Positions 42,657-53,784 of a stretch of DNA of 64,000 nt are shown here, one piece after another; the first letter of the stretch is position 1; every line of letters begins with the position of its first letter. The stretch covers positions 310,001 through 374,000 of the forward strand of contig NZ_SETE01000003.1 in NCBI RefSeq assembly GCF_004152935.1, given 5' to 3'. Made by a program: the position numbers and the translations under genes. Origin of the DNA: Brumimicrobium glaciale. GTDB taxonomy: Bacteria > Bacteroidota > Bacteroidia > Flavobacteriales_D > Crocinitomicaceae. The notes under the pieces were generated by a model that made no database searches, was not told the origin of the DNA, and saw only the letters and a program-made list of their open reading frames with translations.

Positions 42657-44453
42657 TTAGTCGTTCAATTTCAATACCGCTAAAAATGCTTCTTGTGGAA
42701 CTTCAACTCTACCCACTTGTCGCATACGTTTCTTACCTTCTTTTTGTTTCTCTAAAAGCTTTCTTTTACGAGAAATATCTCCACCATAACATTTGGCAGT
42801 TACATCTTTACGTAAAGCTTTAATTGTTTCTCTGGCAATAACTTTCGCTCCAATACTCGCTTGAATAGGAATCTCAAATTGTTGTCTCGGAATTAATTCC
42901 TTCAATTTTAAACAAATTTTCTTTCCTAATTCAAAAGCATTACTTCTGTGAACCAATGCCGAAAGAGCATCTACTTGTTCGTGGTTTAATAAGATATCCA
43001 GCTTCACTAAATCAGACGCTTGATAACCAATTGGGTGATAATCGAAAGAAGCATAACCTCTAGAAACAGATTTTAAACGATCATAAAAATCAAATACAAT
43101 CTCTGCCATTGGCATTTTGAAAGTGATCTCAACCCTGTCTTGGGTTAAATAGATTTGATTCTGTAATTCCCCACGTTTTTCAACACATAATGTCATTACT
43201 TGTCCAACATATTCAGATTTTGTAATTACTTGTGCTTTAATATAAGGCTCTTCAATTGTTTCAATAGTCGATGGATCTGGTAAATCAGATGGATTATTTA
43301 CAATTTGCTTATCTGTAGGATTTTTTCTTGTATAGCAATAGTAAGAAACGTTTGGAACAGTAGTAATTACTGTCATATTGAACTCTCGTTCTAAACGCTC
43401 TTGGATAATTTCCATGTGTAACATTCCTAAGAATCCACAGCGAAAACCGAAACCTAATGCAGCAGAAGATTCAGGTTCAAAAACCAGCGATGAATCATTC
43501 AATTGTAATTTCTCCATTGAATAACGCAATTCCTCAAAATCATCTGTATCAACAGGGTAAATTCCGGCAAATACCATTGGTTTTACATCCTCAAACCCTT
43601 TTACAGCAGTTAAGCAAGGATTGTCAAAAGTTGTAATTGTTTCTCCTACTTTAACTTCTTTGGCATTTTTAATCCCTGAAATAATATATCCAACATCTCC
43701 TGTTTTAACAATATCTCTGGGTTGAGGCGTCATTTTCAAAATTCCAATTTCATCTGCATGGTAATCTTCTCCAGTATTTAAAAATAGAATTTTCTCACCT
43801 TTTTTAAGAGAACCATTCATTATTCTGTAATAAGCAATAATTCCTCTAAATGGGTTGAAAACAGAATCAAATACCATCGCTTGTAACGGTCCATCAGGAT
43901 CTCCTTTTGGAGCTGGAATTCGACTTAAAATTGCAGCTAATATTTCATCAACTCCTAATCCTGTCTTTCCAGAAGCTGGAATAACATCAGAAGGATCACA
44001 ACCTATTAATTCTACAATTTGGTCTGTCACTTCCTCTGGCTCCGCACCAGGTAAGTCCATTTTATTTAAAATTGGAATAATTTCCAAGTCATTTTCTAAA
44101 GCCAAATATAAATTCGAAATCGTTTGTGCTTCGATTCCTTGTGATGCATCAACAATTAATAATGCACCTTCACAAGCTGCGATAGAACGAGAAACTTCGT
44201 AAGAAAAATCAACGTGTCCAGGTGTGTCAATAAGGTTTAAAGTATATTTCTCGCCATCCTTTTCATAATCCATTTGAATTGCATGACTCTTAATAGTGAT
44301 TCCACGTTCGCGTTCCAAATCCATACTATCAAGCGCTTGATTTTGCATGTCACGATCTGAAATCGTTCCTGTAGCTTGTAATAATCTATCAGCCAAGGTG
44401 CTTTTTCCATGGTCAATATGTGCGATGATGCAGAAATTTCGAATATTTTTCAT
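42657..44453 (-). CDS. lepA: Elongation factor 4 (LepA)
   Basis: 598 residues, standard length. GTPase motifs: [15 protein letters not shown] (G1), RGITIK (G2), [13 protein letters not shown] (G3), [10 protein letters not shown] (G4) and [10 protein letters not shown] (G5). The C-terminal LepA-specific domain ends [17 protein letters not shown], then [15 protein letters not shown], as expected. It is a ribosome-associated translation factor that back-translocates or remodels stalled ribosomes. A LysE-type exporter gene follows closely. Confidence 0.98.
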   Translation of the reverse strand: MKNIRNFCIIAHIDHGKSTLADRLLQATGTISDRDMQNQALDSMDLERERGITIKSHAIQMDYEKDGEKYTLNLIDTPGHVDFSYEVSRSIAACEGALLIVDASQGIEAQTISNLYLALENDLEIIPILNKMDLPGAEPEEVTDQIVELIGCDPSDVIPASGKTGLGVDEILAAILSRIPAPKGDPDGPLQAMVFDSVFNPFRGIIAYYRIMNGSLKKGEKILFLNTGEDYHADEIGILKMTPQPRDIVKTGDVGYIISGIKNAKEVKVGETITTFDNPCLTAVKGFEDVKPMVFAGIYPVDTDDFEELRYSMEKLQLNDSSLVFEPESSAALGFGFRCGFLGMLHMEIIQERLEREFNMTVITTVPNVSYYCYTRKNPTDKQIVNNPSDLPDPSTIETIEEPYIKAQVITKSEYVGQVMTLCVEKRGELQNQIYLTQDRVEITFKMPMAEIVFDFYDRLKSVSRGYASFDYHPIGYQASDLVKLDILLNHEQVDALSALVHRSNAFELGKKICLKLKELIPRQQFEIPIQASIGAKVIARETIKALRKDVTAKCYGGDISRKRKLLEKQKEGKKRMRQVGRVEVPQEAFLAVLKLND

Positions 44454-44740
44454 TTAAATCCTTTTGTTCTTGTGTTTTTGGTCTGACCTTAAAAAACCGA
44501 TAATGATTTTATAATCGGTAAAAGATAAGAAATCGTATGCGAATTTAAGGGATTTTAGTCAGTTTTCAAGCTATTTGACTGCAAGAATGATAAATGATTA
44601 AACAGAAAATTCAATTATTGACAAAATAGAGCTGTTTTGTCCTGCAAAATTGACGATTTAATACCTGTCAAGGACTTATAATAGATGAAATAAAGAGATA
44701 TGATTAAAGGCGTGCATAAATAAAGTGTCTTAAATTAATA

Positions 44741-44774
44741 ATTGGAGATAGAGACGGGCGTCTCTATCTCCAAT
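44741..44774. repeat. Perfect palindrome with GAGACG arms
   Basis: ATTGGAGATAGAGACG, two G, then CGTCTCTATCTCCAAT: a perfect 16-bp stem with a two-base loop. It is related in its core to the palindrome at 40161-40202. Confidence 0.85.
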
Positions 44775-45064
44775 CAAACACTACTACTTATGAAACCTAA
44801 CGGTACAAAGATACTAAACTTTTCTACCTTGGAATCACTTACCATGGTATTTATTCTTAAAAAAATGTTAAAAAAAATTTACCCCCTAATTTTAAAGGGA
44901 ACTGGTGTTGAAAATTTGATTGAAGAATAAAATAATTGGGTGATCAAGATAGATTGCTAATTGAAAAATATGATTAGTATGAACTGTCATACGCTTCATC
45001 CACGCAGTGAATAAGATGTAATTAGTATCTGCTGACGGATGAAGCGCTCAACATACATGGACGC

Positions 45065-45190
45065 TTTTCTCTTAGACAAATCGCAGAGTAATCGAAAATT
45101 AAAACACAATCACATTTCGCCACGCTGTGGCTTTATCGCATTAATGAATAGCTAAAACTACTAACATTTCACCACTCTGTGGAGACAGAC
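45065..45190. repeat. Remote A-type palindromic element (A7) with linker
   Basis: TTCGCCACGCTGTGGCTTTA to CATTTCACCACTCTGTGG (45115-45186), preceded by a linker (TCTTAGACAAATCGCAGAGT, then AATCGAAAATTAAAACACA) that matches the linker before A6 at 38380-38432. It lies 6.6 kb from the main array. Confidence 0.85.
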
Positions 45191-45236
45191 AAGAGATTGA
45201 AAGGTTGTTGACGTTCGTAAAACCAATGTAAAAATC

Positions 45237-45689
45237 CTAAAAAAACAATCTCCCATTAATCCATTCAGGATCTAGTGTGGCTCCAATTTTCTTGTAAAAC
45301 TGAATAGCAGAGTCATTCCAATCCAAAACTTGCCAATCCATGCGTTTTACACCCATTTCTTTGGCTTCATCTACTAAAGTTTGAAACAGTTTTTGACCTA
45401 TTCCTCCTCTGCGGAAATCAGGTTGAATGTATAAATCCTCAAGGTATAAACATCTTCCTCGCCAAGTAGAGTAAGAAATATAATATAAAGCCATTCCTCG
45501 AATTATACCCTCTATTTCATATACAAAACAATCACAAATCTTATCATCGAATATATCGATGGCCAGCTGCTCTGGGGTATTTATGACTTCATCTGGCGCT
45601 TTTTCAAATTCTGCAAGTTCATGAACAAGTCCCATTAGTGCCAGTTCGTCTCCTCTTTTGGCTTTTCTAATGTTTGTTCCTTCCATCAT
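45237..45689 (-). CDS. GNAT family N-acetyltransferase
   Basis: 150 residues. The GNAT acetyl-CoA-binding loop is in LYLEDLYIQPDFRRGGIGQK, with the R-x-x-G-x-G core RRGGIG; the closing WNDSAIQFYKKIGAT is typical of spermidine/diamine acetyltransferase-like members. The start is one of two adjacent ATGs. The gene begins 11 bases after the sprA stop and could be the last gene of the maeB-ruvA-sprA operon. Substrate is unknown. Confidence 0.88.
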   Translation of the reverse strand: MMEGTNIRKAKRGDELALMGLVHELAEFEKAPDEVINTPEQLAIDIFDDKICDCFVYEIEGIIRGMALYYISYSTWRGRCLYLEDLYIQPDFRRGGIGQKLFQTLVDEAKEMGVKRMDWQVLDWNDSAIQFYKKIGATLDPEWINGRLFF

Positions 45690-45700
45690 TATTGTGTTAT

Positions 45701-48700
45701 TTATAGTCCTCCTAAATTGATTCTTATTCTAAGTCCAGCGGCAATGTTTCCTGTAACGTAAGACGTTGCAACCGTTGGATCTGTTAACTGCTGATCGTAA
45801 AATAACGAAAGCGTTAGGTTTTTTCCAACCAGATAATCTGCACTTGATCTGATAGAGAATACACGCTGTCCAGCTGTTGCTTGTGTCGTGTTTTCAATTA
45901 CTTTTCTAATTACAGTGATGTTATCTCTGATTGATAAATCGATTCGGATATTCAAATCAGAGGCTTTCAATTTATTTCCTTGGAAGGTTAACGGGAGTCT
46001 GAAATTCGTGAACTTATATCCTGTTCCTACCACATACTCCGTTCCTATCATCTCTGTTAATTGATTATTTGCTAGAGACAAAGAAGAAGAACGTTCTTTA
46101 CTGATTTCAAATTTAGTTAAAAGTCCATTTCCATTGACTTTCCAAGTTGCATCAAATCCAAATAATGGAGAGAAGCGCTCTGAAATAGTAACGTTTTGAA
46201 CTTGTTGTTGAGAAATAAAATTGTCATTGATATCTCTGGCAGATAAGAATCCGTCATCATCTATTTCTGAATTCAAATTGGTTTGCATTCCTGCAACGGT
46301 TACAGATGAATTATAACCATGTCTTAAAGTGAAATTCTGTACATATTTTTTAAAGAATTTAAACTTGGTTAATCCATTATAGGAAACCTGCCAATTTGGA
46401 AGTGGAACATTTCGAACTGGAGAAATTGATTTCTTAGAAGTTTTCTTTCCAGAGAATGTGTTCAAGAAAGCACCAATAATTACATCTTGCTGACTTGGAC
46501 CATATCCATCTTTATATCCTGCACTATCTGACAAACTATAAGGATTTCCTTCTCCTAAAACTTGAGAAACTTCTGTCCTTTTCGATCTTAGATTGTCAAA
46601 AGAAGGGGATCGGAAATCACTATCCATAGCTTCAAATGCCGAACGAATAGAAATTGTAGAATAACTTACCGTCGTTGATTTGAATTCACTTTGATTTTCA
46701 AAAGCTTGTAAACTATCTGAGAATCTATAATATTGAGATGAGCTTTCTGTGAAATTACGTTTCATTGTTAAATCAACCTTCAAATCTTTAATTGGCTCAA
46801 TACTGGCCCTCAAATTATAATTTTGAGCATGCATTATTGTATGTTGTGTATTCAATCCACTTGTATCAACAACAAATCCATTAGCTCCAGCATAAGGTGC
46901 AAACTCAAATCCTGTTTCTTTTCCGAAAACATTTCGTTGTTGTTCACCAATTGCAAATCCTCTAATTTTACTGTCACCAATCATCGCGTTGTTCATTCCA
47001 AAGAACTTAGCCTCCTGATTAAATCCTGGCAATAACATCCCATCATTTTGAGTGTATGTTCCTGAAATTGTTCTCACACTCATCAATGCTCTAGCTCCAA
47101 AACCAGTAATTGGATGATATGGTTTTCCAAATTTATCTTGATACTTTTCTTCTCTTTCTTCTTGAGTGGCTATTCTTTCATTTTGATTTTCTAATCTTGG
47201 CTCTTTACTTCCTAATTTTCGTTCAACTTTTGCAAGCTCTTTTTGGTGCTCAACAAGTTCGTCTGTCTCAAGTTGATCTACCTTAATTTTTTCTAGTTTC
47301 TCTAGTTTTTCATTAAGTTCTTTTACCTTCTTGGCTAAACGGCTGTCGTTATTTGTGTTTCCTAAGTTCCTATTCACTCCACCTCTGGTATTTAATCCGC
47401 CATCACCCATTGCGCTGCGCATAGTTGCTCTTCCACCTCTACCATCGTCAATAATCTTCTTTAAGAAATCAGACTTCTTATATAAGGTCAACATATTCAA
47501 TTGTGCCGTTGTATTTATCGTTCGGCTATTTTGAATTGTATTCCCAAAGGCTTCTTGACCTAAATTTGGCCTTGTCCATTCATAAGAACCACTGTAACGC
47601 ACATTTGAATTAATGAAATCTAAAGCAGGTATCTTATTAAATGGAAGATTGTAAGTTAGATTATAAGTTTGATCATAGCGCATTGTTTTTCCTAAAGTCC
47701 TCAATTGAGTTCTTACAGAATCTTGAAATTCTCTGTATAATTCTGGATTTTCATTTTTATCAACTTGTCCTCCTGGCTCATCTATAATTGAACTATTATT
47801 TGCTGAAAAGTCGAATTTTAGATTTCTTGTTAAATCATACTTAAAGTCAAATCTTCTGTTCCATGTAAAGTTTTTCAAATAGATTGGTTGGAATTCAAAA
47901 GCAGTATTGGGAATATTATTTCTGATTTGTCTTTCGTTATAATTACGAATCAAGTTGTTTTTAACACTAATGTTCTTTGGTCCAAGATACAAATTCGTTG
48001 ATTTCACTAAATCCCACCATTTAGATTTACGCATCAATTTGGAGTTTTTGAATGGCTCCCAAAGGGTTGGTGCTCCATTATAAACATAGTTCACACCCCC
48101 TTTCCAAATTTTAGTTCTATCATAATTCGTAGTGAAATCTCGGTGTAAATCTTCACTGTAAGCAAAGTTTAATGAGAAATTACTAATGTCCCAGAGATTG
48201 GCTTCTGAACCAGGCTTTCTTTGACGTCTAACATTTGTAAAGTTGAATGATTTACGTTGTGTAAAATCTCGTCCATCTTTTAATTTTCGTTTTCGCTCTT
48301 CTGCTTCATAAGAAGAAAGTTCTATATCCGGATTGTAAGGATCGAAGCGTGGATTTATTGCTCCAACGGAATAAGTATATAAGAAAGGAATGTCAATTTT
48401 AGCATTTTCTCCTAATAATTGTCCCAATTGTGCATTTGCAGAAATATCTAAACTTAAACGCGTATCTCTCTGACGGTCTGAAACTTTACTATCTATACTT
48501 CCCCAGTTTAAACCACTGTATGCACCCGCAACTTGAACAGTAGCAAAGTCAGCAATTTGCAGTTGAGCTTGTGCCAAAGCAGCAGATCCTCCTTCGTTTT
48601 GGAACTCTGTTAAACGCAGCTCATTCACCCAAACCTGAACACATTTCGCTAATCCATCATCTGGTTTCCAAGGGTTTTTGGCATCCAGTTTCGGATTCCT

Positions 48701-51700
48701 AACTCCAATCATGATGGTTTTCACATCTGTTAAGCTTGGATTTCCTTTCACCTTCATCATTCTTTTTGAATAACTAACGCTGTTGTTATCGGATTTCCCA
48801 GGTTTATGATTCACTTCTTTCGAATACTCAACATTAAAAGCAGCTCCAGAACCGGGTTGATCCAAGGCGTTATTTCTTTCTTTCTTCAAAGCAATTAAAT
48901 CATCAAATACAATTCTTAAATTGTTTTCCTCTGGCCAAATTTGAAGATCTTGTGTTACGCCCCATTGACTAATTTTCATGGGCACCTCATACTCATAATA
49001 GTTTTCCTTAAAGTCGGTTCCTAGCCTAATGAAAACGGTTACATCTTCATCGTTGAGTGGATTTATGGCATCTACTTCTTCGGCATGAAGGTACATTTCT
49101 AAATTCTTGTACATAATCATGTCCATTCCAACATTCTTGGTGGCGGCCCTTGCATCACCATCTTTAAGGTTACACACCTCAATGGTCATCGATTGCTCAT
49201 TCAATTGTCTTTGGAACTGCTGAGATGGATCAACTTCACGCAGAATCCCTGGTGGAATAACATATTTAATTGGCTCGCGTTGATCGTGTTCTTCAACGTT
49301 TACTGCACCAATATTGAAAGCTGTTGAATTTGGATCTTCTTGAACCCCTTCTCCTGGCTGTGTTAAACTTTCTCTGAATTTTCTCCATTCACCTCTTACC
49401 AATTCTAATTTGGCAAAACGCAATGTTGTTTCTTCTTCAAATGCCTTCATAAACATTCTCATGAATCGTATGGAACGGAAATCTGAAATTCCATTGACTG
49501 CTTTTTCAGGATTTCTAACCGGAATACGGAATTGATACCATTTATATTCCTTTTGTCCTTTTGAATACTCTCTTGAGTTAACAATGTAGTTCTTCCCAAC
49601 TTGCAAATCAGGTTGACGCAAAGAAACTTTATATTGATAATAGCTTTCAGATTCACTCAGGTTATTGTCACGGTTAACATCCTCCATGTCAGGAGTATTT
49701 GTTGCCTGCGTAGGATAACCATCATTATTGATTGTTGCAGACATTTCTGGAGTTGGAGAGTTTCCTTCGTGTCCATTCCAGTATTTATACCTGCGAATTA
49801 TACCTTGTTCATCTGAATCGTAGCGATCATCTCGGTAATAATTGTAATTGTCTTTTGATACATCGGCTAAGATTTTATCCTTTGCTGCTTGTGAAAGTGT
49901 TCCATTATTCTGAACCCAACTCACATAATTTGCAAAAGCCAAACGTTCTTTTTCATCATCGTATCCATCCAACCCAACATCTTGTGCTGCTCTGGTGTCT
50001 GGATCATTATCAAATGCATTTACTACAACTTGTTGCGTAGAAACACGTGCCCAATTCGTTAAATCTGTATTGTCTGTATTTGAAAATTCTCTTGGTAATC
50101 CATTTTCAAAACTCTTTCTTGAATCAGGAAGTACATCTTCCGATAAGTTACCAATGTTGAAATATAAATCTCCTCCAGAATGATTCGTATTGGGATCTTG
50201 TAATTCTTGGTCCTCATTAAATGGATCTAACATCCAGAACTGGATATATTCTACGTTCGTTTCTTCAAAATTTGTTGTTGTTAAAGAACGCATAATTCCA
50301 TTCCATCTTTCTTGTGGATCATTGAATTCACCATCAATGTTAACCGTGTTAGTTGTATCATAATTATACATTCCTCTTTCCTTAGGATAGTAAGTCATGT
50401 TGAAAACTGGCAGGTTTGTAATTTCACCTGTTGCGGGTTGCGTATTCGGGAAAATGTCTGTTTTATTTATAATAGAAACATTCATGTTTTCCGTTTCATC
50501 TGGATTGTCAGCAATGTGTTGAGGTGTTATCGCTCGGTTTTCATGAAACATTGGATCAATAGAATACCATGATAAATGAGAACGTTTAAATCCTGCAGCT
50601 AAATTGTTTTTCAATGCTGCTTCTGGAAATAAATTACTTTGTCCTTGTGGAATAGAAGCTAATCTCCATGAAGAGAAGTTCTTTAAATCTATTGTAGATT
50701 GACTTCCTTCAAAATCATCAACATAAGAAATTCCTTCTTTTGAAATAGCACGTGGAGTTCCAGGAATCAAGTGCGCTACCTCTGCATTTAATGTCAAAGT
50801 AGACATTTGCTTTGTTGAAATAGTCGGAATAAAGTTGATCAATTTTGTTAAGAAAGGAATATCCTTTCTGTAAGATAAATTAGCTCCAACAATATTATTT
50901 TTAAATGGCTCATCTCCGATATCCACTTTTTGTGTAATTGGCTTTTCGGTCATTCTCATCCATGTTGCTCCAACATTAAAGTCTGGATTAATCATGTAAT
51001 TCAAATGCGTTCCCATGAGGGATTTATTTTGAAATCCAAAGACAGAATTACTCTCAATCGAAATCTTGATATCTGCATTTGATTCTAAAACTGCACTGTT
51101 TAAAATCTTCACTCGACCAAGATTATAATCTACCGTAAAGTCTGAACCTTCTGTTAAACGAATTCCTCCTGCAGTTACTACAACTGCACCTTCAGGAACG
51201 TTCAATGCGTTTAATGGAATTTCATCACTCACAGAAGATTCATATTTCCCTACAAAGTAGAATCTGTTTTTCTTCGGTATTTGCTGTGCTGCAATTTTAG
51301 TAGAATCATATAATTCATCATAAGCTACTTTATCTGCAAATTGTGCAAGATCAGTACTCGTAGCAATCATTTCTTGTCTTATCGTTTCTCCAAACGGTTC
51401 AATTGTACTGAAATAAATTCTACCATTCCTGGTGTTAATAGTTCCACCATTTGTGGCTTGATTTCCATTAAATGTAATCGGTAAAAAGTCAAAAACACCA
51501 TCTTGTTGTGCACGGTTGTTTTGATTTAACCTGTCCATTCCCACAACATCAATCACTTGTCTGTCATCCATTTTTTCAAAAGGAAGGAAATTCACCAATA
51601 AACTATTGTCTGGATTATTGTATAAAATATCTAATCTAAATCCTTCTTGACTTACTTGATAAGCACCAATAGAATAAACGTTTTTCATCATCAAATCCCA

Positions 51701-53191
51701 AAGTTTATTCTTAGGGTTTAAGATTGTAGGCTTCAATAATTTCAAGAAAAGTGCGTCAGTTCCAACAATACCATCAGTTGAAAATTCCCCAACTTGATAT
51801 GTTCTTCCTGCATAAGTATATTCATAAGAAACGGCTAAAACCTCATCATTATTTAAAGGAAGATTTACCGAGATAAAACCCAGTTGGGCATTATAAGTAA
51901 ATTCTTGGTCTGTTAATCTTCTTGCGTTCTCAACTTTTTCGTAATCATTTGCTTGTTGGAAAGGTCCTGGCTCTGTTAATTCAGATTCTAAGGCAACAAC
52001 CGCATTATTGAATCCACGAATGGTTGGATTGTTTTTTGCGAATTCATATAATCCGTTGGCATTATTTCTTGGAAATTGATTACTCGATGCATTTCCTGGA
52101 TTTCCTGACCAATTTTCAGGTTTTGCTTCCCCTAAATCGGTAAATCCAATAATATTTCTAGTGTCTTCAACTTTATTGGTTTGATTGGTTACCCAAACTT
52201 CAATACGTGTAATGTTTACCAAAGAACTTACAACAGGCACAGTTTTCATTGCCTCATCATAGTGATCTCTGTGGTAATAGTTCAAGAAATAGTGACGATT
52301 GGCTTCGTAATCATCTGCTTTCAATTTAAAGTCTTGTACTTGCGCACCTCCTTTAATATTGATTTCTTGTTTTTGCCCTCTTGATGTTGAAGCAATTGCA
52401 TCAACGGTCAAACGACCAAACTTCATTCTTGTTTTTACCCCAAATAATGTTTGAGATCCTTCAATTAAAGAAGTTTCTAATGGCATGGAAACGTTACCTG
52501 CCTCAATTTTTTGAAGAATTTGATCTTCGTTTCCTGTCCACTCTAGTTTTGTAACATTGTCAAAGTTAAAAGCGGCTTCGGTATTGTAAGAAACTCCTAA
52601 TTTCAATTTTGTACCAATTTGACCAACTAAGTTCAATTGAATTTGCTGTTGGAAATCAAATCGTGTAATACGGCGTTGATTTTCTGGTAAACTCGGATTA
52701 TCGTATCGAGAAGAGTTTACACCTAAAGAAAGTTCAACACTTCCCTCTGGGCGAATTTGAATCTCATCTGATCCAAAAATATTCGCAAATCCTGGATTAT
52801 CAATTGTAATAGGTGGAATTAATCCTTGCTCTTCTTCTGTTTGAGAATCGATTTTCTCTTTCCAGTAGCTTTGCATTTTTTGCTGACGTTCATACTCGAT
52901 ATATTCATCAAGGGTCATCATGGATGATCTTCTATAATCGAGACCACCAATAACTTCTTTAAAAACGTACTTCCCCGTTTTCGGATCGTAGACAATTGTT
53001 TTTTGAACGCTTTTAGGATCGCCCAAGTCAAAGCTTTGCCTTCCGTTTCCTGTTGGATCGTAAGGATTATTTATTGGATATGGTAACTTTGTTGAATCAG
53101 GATCATTCTGACCGTAAACTGATGTTGCGGCAGAAAGAATTAGAGTTAACAAAAACCCATTCCATAACGTATTTAGTGTTTGTATATTCAC
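45701..53191 (-). CDS. sprA: T9SS outer-membrane translocon SprA
   Basis: 2496 residues, one of the largest bacterial outer-membrane proteins and close to the family length of about 2400. A signal peptide (about 1-27) is followed by the SprA N-terminal region (KLPYPINNPYDPTGNGRQSF, DEIQIRPEGSVELSLGVN), repeated barrel strands, and a C-terminal strand VTGNIAAGLRIRINLGGL. SprA forms the 36-strand barrel through which T9SS cargo crosses the outer membrane. Its cargo in this window includes the proteins at 57285 and 58208. Gene order maeB-ruvA-sprA matches many Flavobacteriales. No stops or frameshifts were seen. Confidence 0.97.
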   Translation of the reverse strand: MNIQTLNTLWNGFLLTLILSAATSVYGQNDPDSTKLPYPINNPYDPTGNGRQSFDLGDPKSVQKTIVYDPKTGKYVFKEVIGGLDYRRSSMMTLDEYIEYERQQKMQSYWKEKIDSQTEEEQGLIPPITIDNPGFANIFGSDEIQIRPEGSVELSLGVNSSRYDNPSLPENQRRITRFDFQQQIQLNLVGQIGTKLKLGVSYNTEAAFNFDNVTKLEWTGNEDQILQKIEAGNVSMPLETSLIEGSQTLFGVKTRMKFGRLTVDAIASTSRGQKQEINIKGGAQVQDFKLKADDYEANRHYFLNYYHRDHYDEAMKTVPVVSSLVNITRIEVWVTNQTNKVEDTRNIIGFTDLGEAKPENWSGNPGNASSNQFPRNNANGLYEFAKNNPTIRGFNNAVVALESELTEPGPFQQANDYEKVENARRLTDQEFTYNAQLGFISVNLPLNNDEVLAVSYEYTYAGRTYQVGEFSTDGIVGTDALFLKLLKPTILNPKNKLWDLMMKNVYSIGAYQVSQEGFRLDILYNNPDNSLLVNFLPFEKMDDRQVIDVVGMDRLNQNNRAQQDGVFDFLPITFNGNQATNGGTINTRNGRIYFSTIEPFGETIRQEMIATSTDLAQFADKVAYDELYDSTKIAAQQIPKKNRFYFVGKYESSVSDEIPLNALNVPEGAVVVTAGGIRLTEGSDFTVDYNLGRVKILNSAVLESNADIKISIESNSVFGFQNKSLMGTHLNYMINPDFNVGATWMRMTEKPITQKVDIGDEPFKNNIVGANLSYRKDIPFLTKLINFIPTISTKQMSTLTLNAEVAHLIPGTPRAISKEGISYVDDFEGSQSTIDLKNFSSWRLASIPQGQSNLFPEAALKNNLAAGFKRSHLSWYSIDPMFHENRAITPQHIADNPDETENMNVSIINKTDIFPNTQPATGEITNLPVFNMTYYPKERGMYNYDTTNTVNIDGEFNDPQERWNGIMRSLTTTNFEETNVEYIQFWMLDPFNEDQELQDPNTNHSGGDLYFNIGNLSEDVLPDSRKSFENGLPREFSNTDNTDLTNWARVSTQQVVVNAFDNDPDTRAAQDVGLDGYDDEKERLAFANYVSWVQNNGTLSQAAKDKILADVSKDNYNYYRDDRYDSDEQGIIRRYKYWNGHEGNSPTPEMSATINNDGYPTQATNTPDMEDVNRDNNLSESESYYQYKVSLRQPDLQVGKNYIVNSREYSKGQKEYKWYQFRIPVRNPEKAVNGISDFRSIRFMRMFMKAFEEETTLRFAKLELVRGEWRKFRESLTQPGEGVQEDPNSTAFNIGAVNVEEHDQREPIKYVIPPGILREVDPSQQFQRQLNEQSMTIEVCNLKDGDARAATKNVGMDMIMYKNLEMYLHAEEVDAINPLNDEDVTVFIRLGTDFKENYYEYEVPMKISQWGVTQDLQIWPEENNLRIVFDDLIALKKERNNALDQPGSGAAFNVEYSKEVNHKPGKSDNNSVSYSKRMMKVKGNPSLTDVKTIMIGVRNPKLDAKNPWKPDDGLAKCVQVWVNELRLTEFQNEGGSAALAQAQLQIADFATVQVAGAYSGLNWGSIDSKVSDRQRDTRLSLDISANAQLGQLLGENAKIDIPFLYTYSVGAINPRFDPYNPDIELSSYEAEERKRKLKDGRDFTQRKSFNFTNVRRQRKPGSEANLWDISNFSLNFAYSEDLHRDFTTNYDRTKIWKGGVNYVYNGAPTLWEPFKNSKLMRKSKWWDLVKSTNLYLGPKNISVKNNLIRNYNERQIRNNIPNTAFEFQPIYLKNFTWNRRFDFKYDLTRNLKFDFSANNSSIIDEPGGQVDKNENPELYREFQDSVRTQLRTLGKTMRYDQTYNLTYNLPFNKIPALDFINSNVRYSGSYEWTRPNLGQEAFGNTIQNSRTINTTAQLNMLTLYKKSDFLKKIIDDGRGGRATMRSAMGDGGLNTRGGVNRNLGNTNNDSRLAKKVKELNEKLEKLEKIKVDQLETDELVEHQKELAKVERKLGSKEPRLENQNERIATQEEREEKYQDKFGKPYHPITGFGARALMSVRTISGTYTQNDGMLLPGFNQEAKFFGMNNAMIGDSKIRGFAIGEQQRNVFGKETGFEFAPYAGANGFVVDTSGLNTQHTIMHAQNYNLRASIEPIKDLKVDLTMKRNFTESSSQYYRFSDSLQAFENQSEFKSTTVSYSTISIRSAFEAMDSDFRSPSFDNLRSKRTEVSQVLGEGNPYSLSDSAGYKDGYGPSQQDVIIGAFLNTFSGKKTSKKSISPVRNVPLPNWQVSYNGLTKFKFFKKYVQNFTLRHGYNSSVTVAGMQTNLNSEIDDDGFLSARDINDNFISQQQVQNVTISERFSPLFGFDATWKVNGNGLLTKFEISKERSSSLSLANNQLTEMIGTEYVVGTGYKFTNFRLPLTFQGNKLKASDLNIRIDLSIRDNITVIRKVIENTTQATAGQRVFSIRSSADYLVGKNLTLSLFYDQQLTDPTVATSYVTGNIAAGLRIRINLGGL

Positions 53192-53206
53192 AGTTGAATT
53201 TTCCCG

Positions 53207-53782
53207 TTAGAGCACTTTCAAAGCGTTCTTGATTAAAATTTCTACAGAATCTTGCTCATTCATTACTTTATTTATGGCTTTTTCCGCTGATTTTTTATCA
53301 AAACCAAGTGAAACCAATGCAGTTAACGCATCAAATCGAAGTGTATTGTTTGAAGATGAAATATTATCACCAGAAACCTCGAATTTTAACATTTTGTCCT
53401 TTAAATCTACGATTACACGTTGCGCAGTTTTAGTTCCTATTCCTTTGACTCCCTTTATCGTATCAACATCTCCTGAAGTAATTGCGTATGCTATTTCAGC
53501 TGGAGAAAGTCCAGACAACATCACCATTGCTGTATTTGGTCCAATACCAGAAACAGAAACTAAGAAGTTGAACATTTCTCTTTCGACTGTATCATTAAAT
53601 CCATACAAGATTTGCGCATCTTCTCTTACCACAAATTGAGTAAATATTTTAATCGATTCATCAGTTCCGATTGCCGAAAAAGTGTTCAATGAAATCTTTA
53701 CCTCATAACCTATTCCTCCACATTCAATGACCAATACAGTTGGAGTTTTCTCTATCAGTCTTCCATTTAGGTATGTAATCAT
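53207..53782 (-). CDS. ruvA: Holliday junction DNA helicase subunit RuvA
   Basis: 191 residues. The N-terminal OB domain starts MITYLNGRLIEKTPT, the central helix-hairpin-helix motifs are SVSGIGPNTAMVMLSGLSP and IKGVKGIGTKTAQRVIVDLK, and a small C-terminal domain binds RuvB (LVSLGFDKKSAEKAINKVM). It binds four-way junctions and directs RuvB-driven branch migration. It starts two bases after the maeB stop and ends 15 bases before the sprA start, so it is part of that operon. Confidence 0.97.
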   Translation of the reverse strand: MITYLNGRLIEKTPTVLVIECGGIGYEVKISLNTFSAIGTDESIKIFTQFVVREDAQILYGFNDTVEREMFNFLVSVSGIGPNTAMVMLSGLSPAEIAYAITSGDVDTIKGVKGIGTKTAQRVIVDLKDKMLKFEVSGDNISSSNNTLRFDALTALVSLGFDKKSAEKAINKVMNEQDSVEILIKNALKVL

Positions 53783-53784
53783 AT

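Larger units (their letters stand above)
44454..45236. other. Intergenic stretch holding two repeat elements
   Basis: No credible gene; a 62-codon frame at 44742 starts inside a palindrome and has no recognisable content. It contains a small ACCGAT/ATCGGT hairpin (44496-44519), the GAGACG palindrome (44741-44774) and a remote A-type palindromic element (45115-45186). Confidence 0.5.

Noticed and set aside
44742-44930. 62-codon gene after lepA
   Set aside because: It begins inside a perfect palindrome, has no ribosome-binding sequence and no recognisable domain.
44454-45236. tRNA or other RNA gene in the lepA spacer
   Set aside because: No cloverleaf pattern or CCA-type acceptor stem was found; the hairpins there are simple palindromes.
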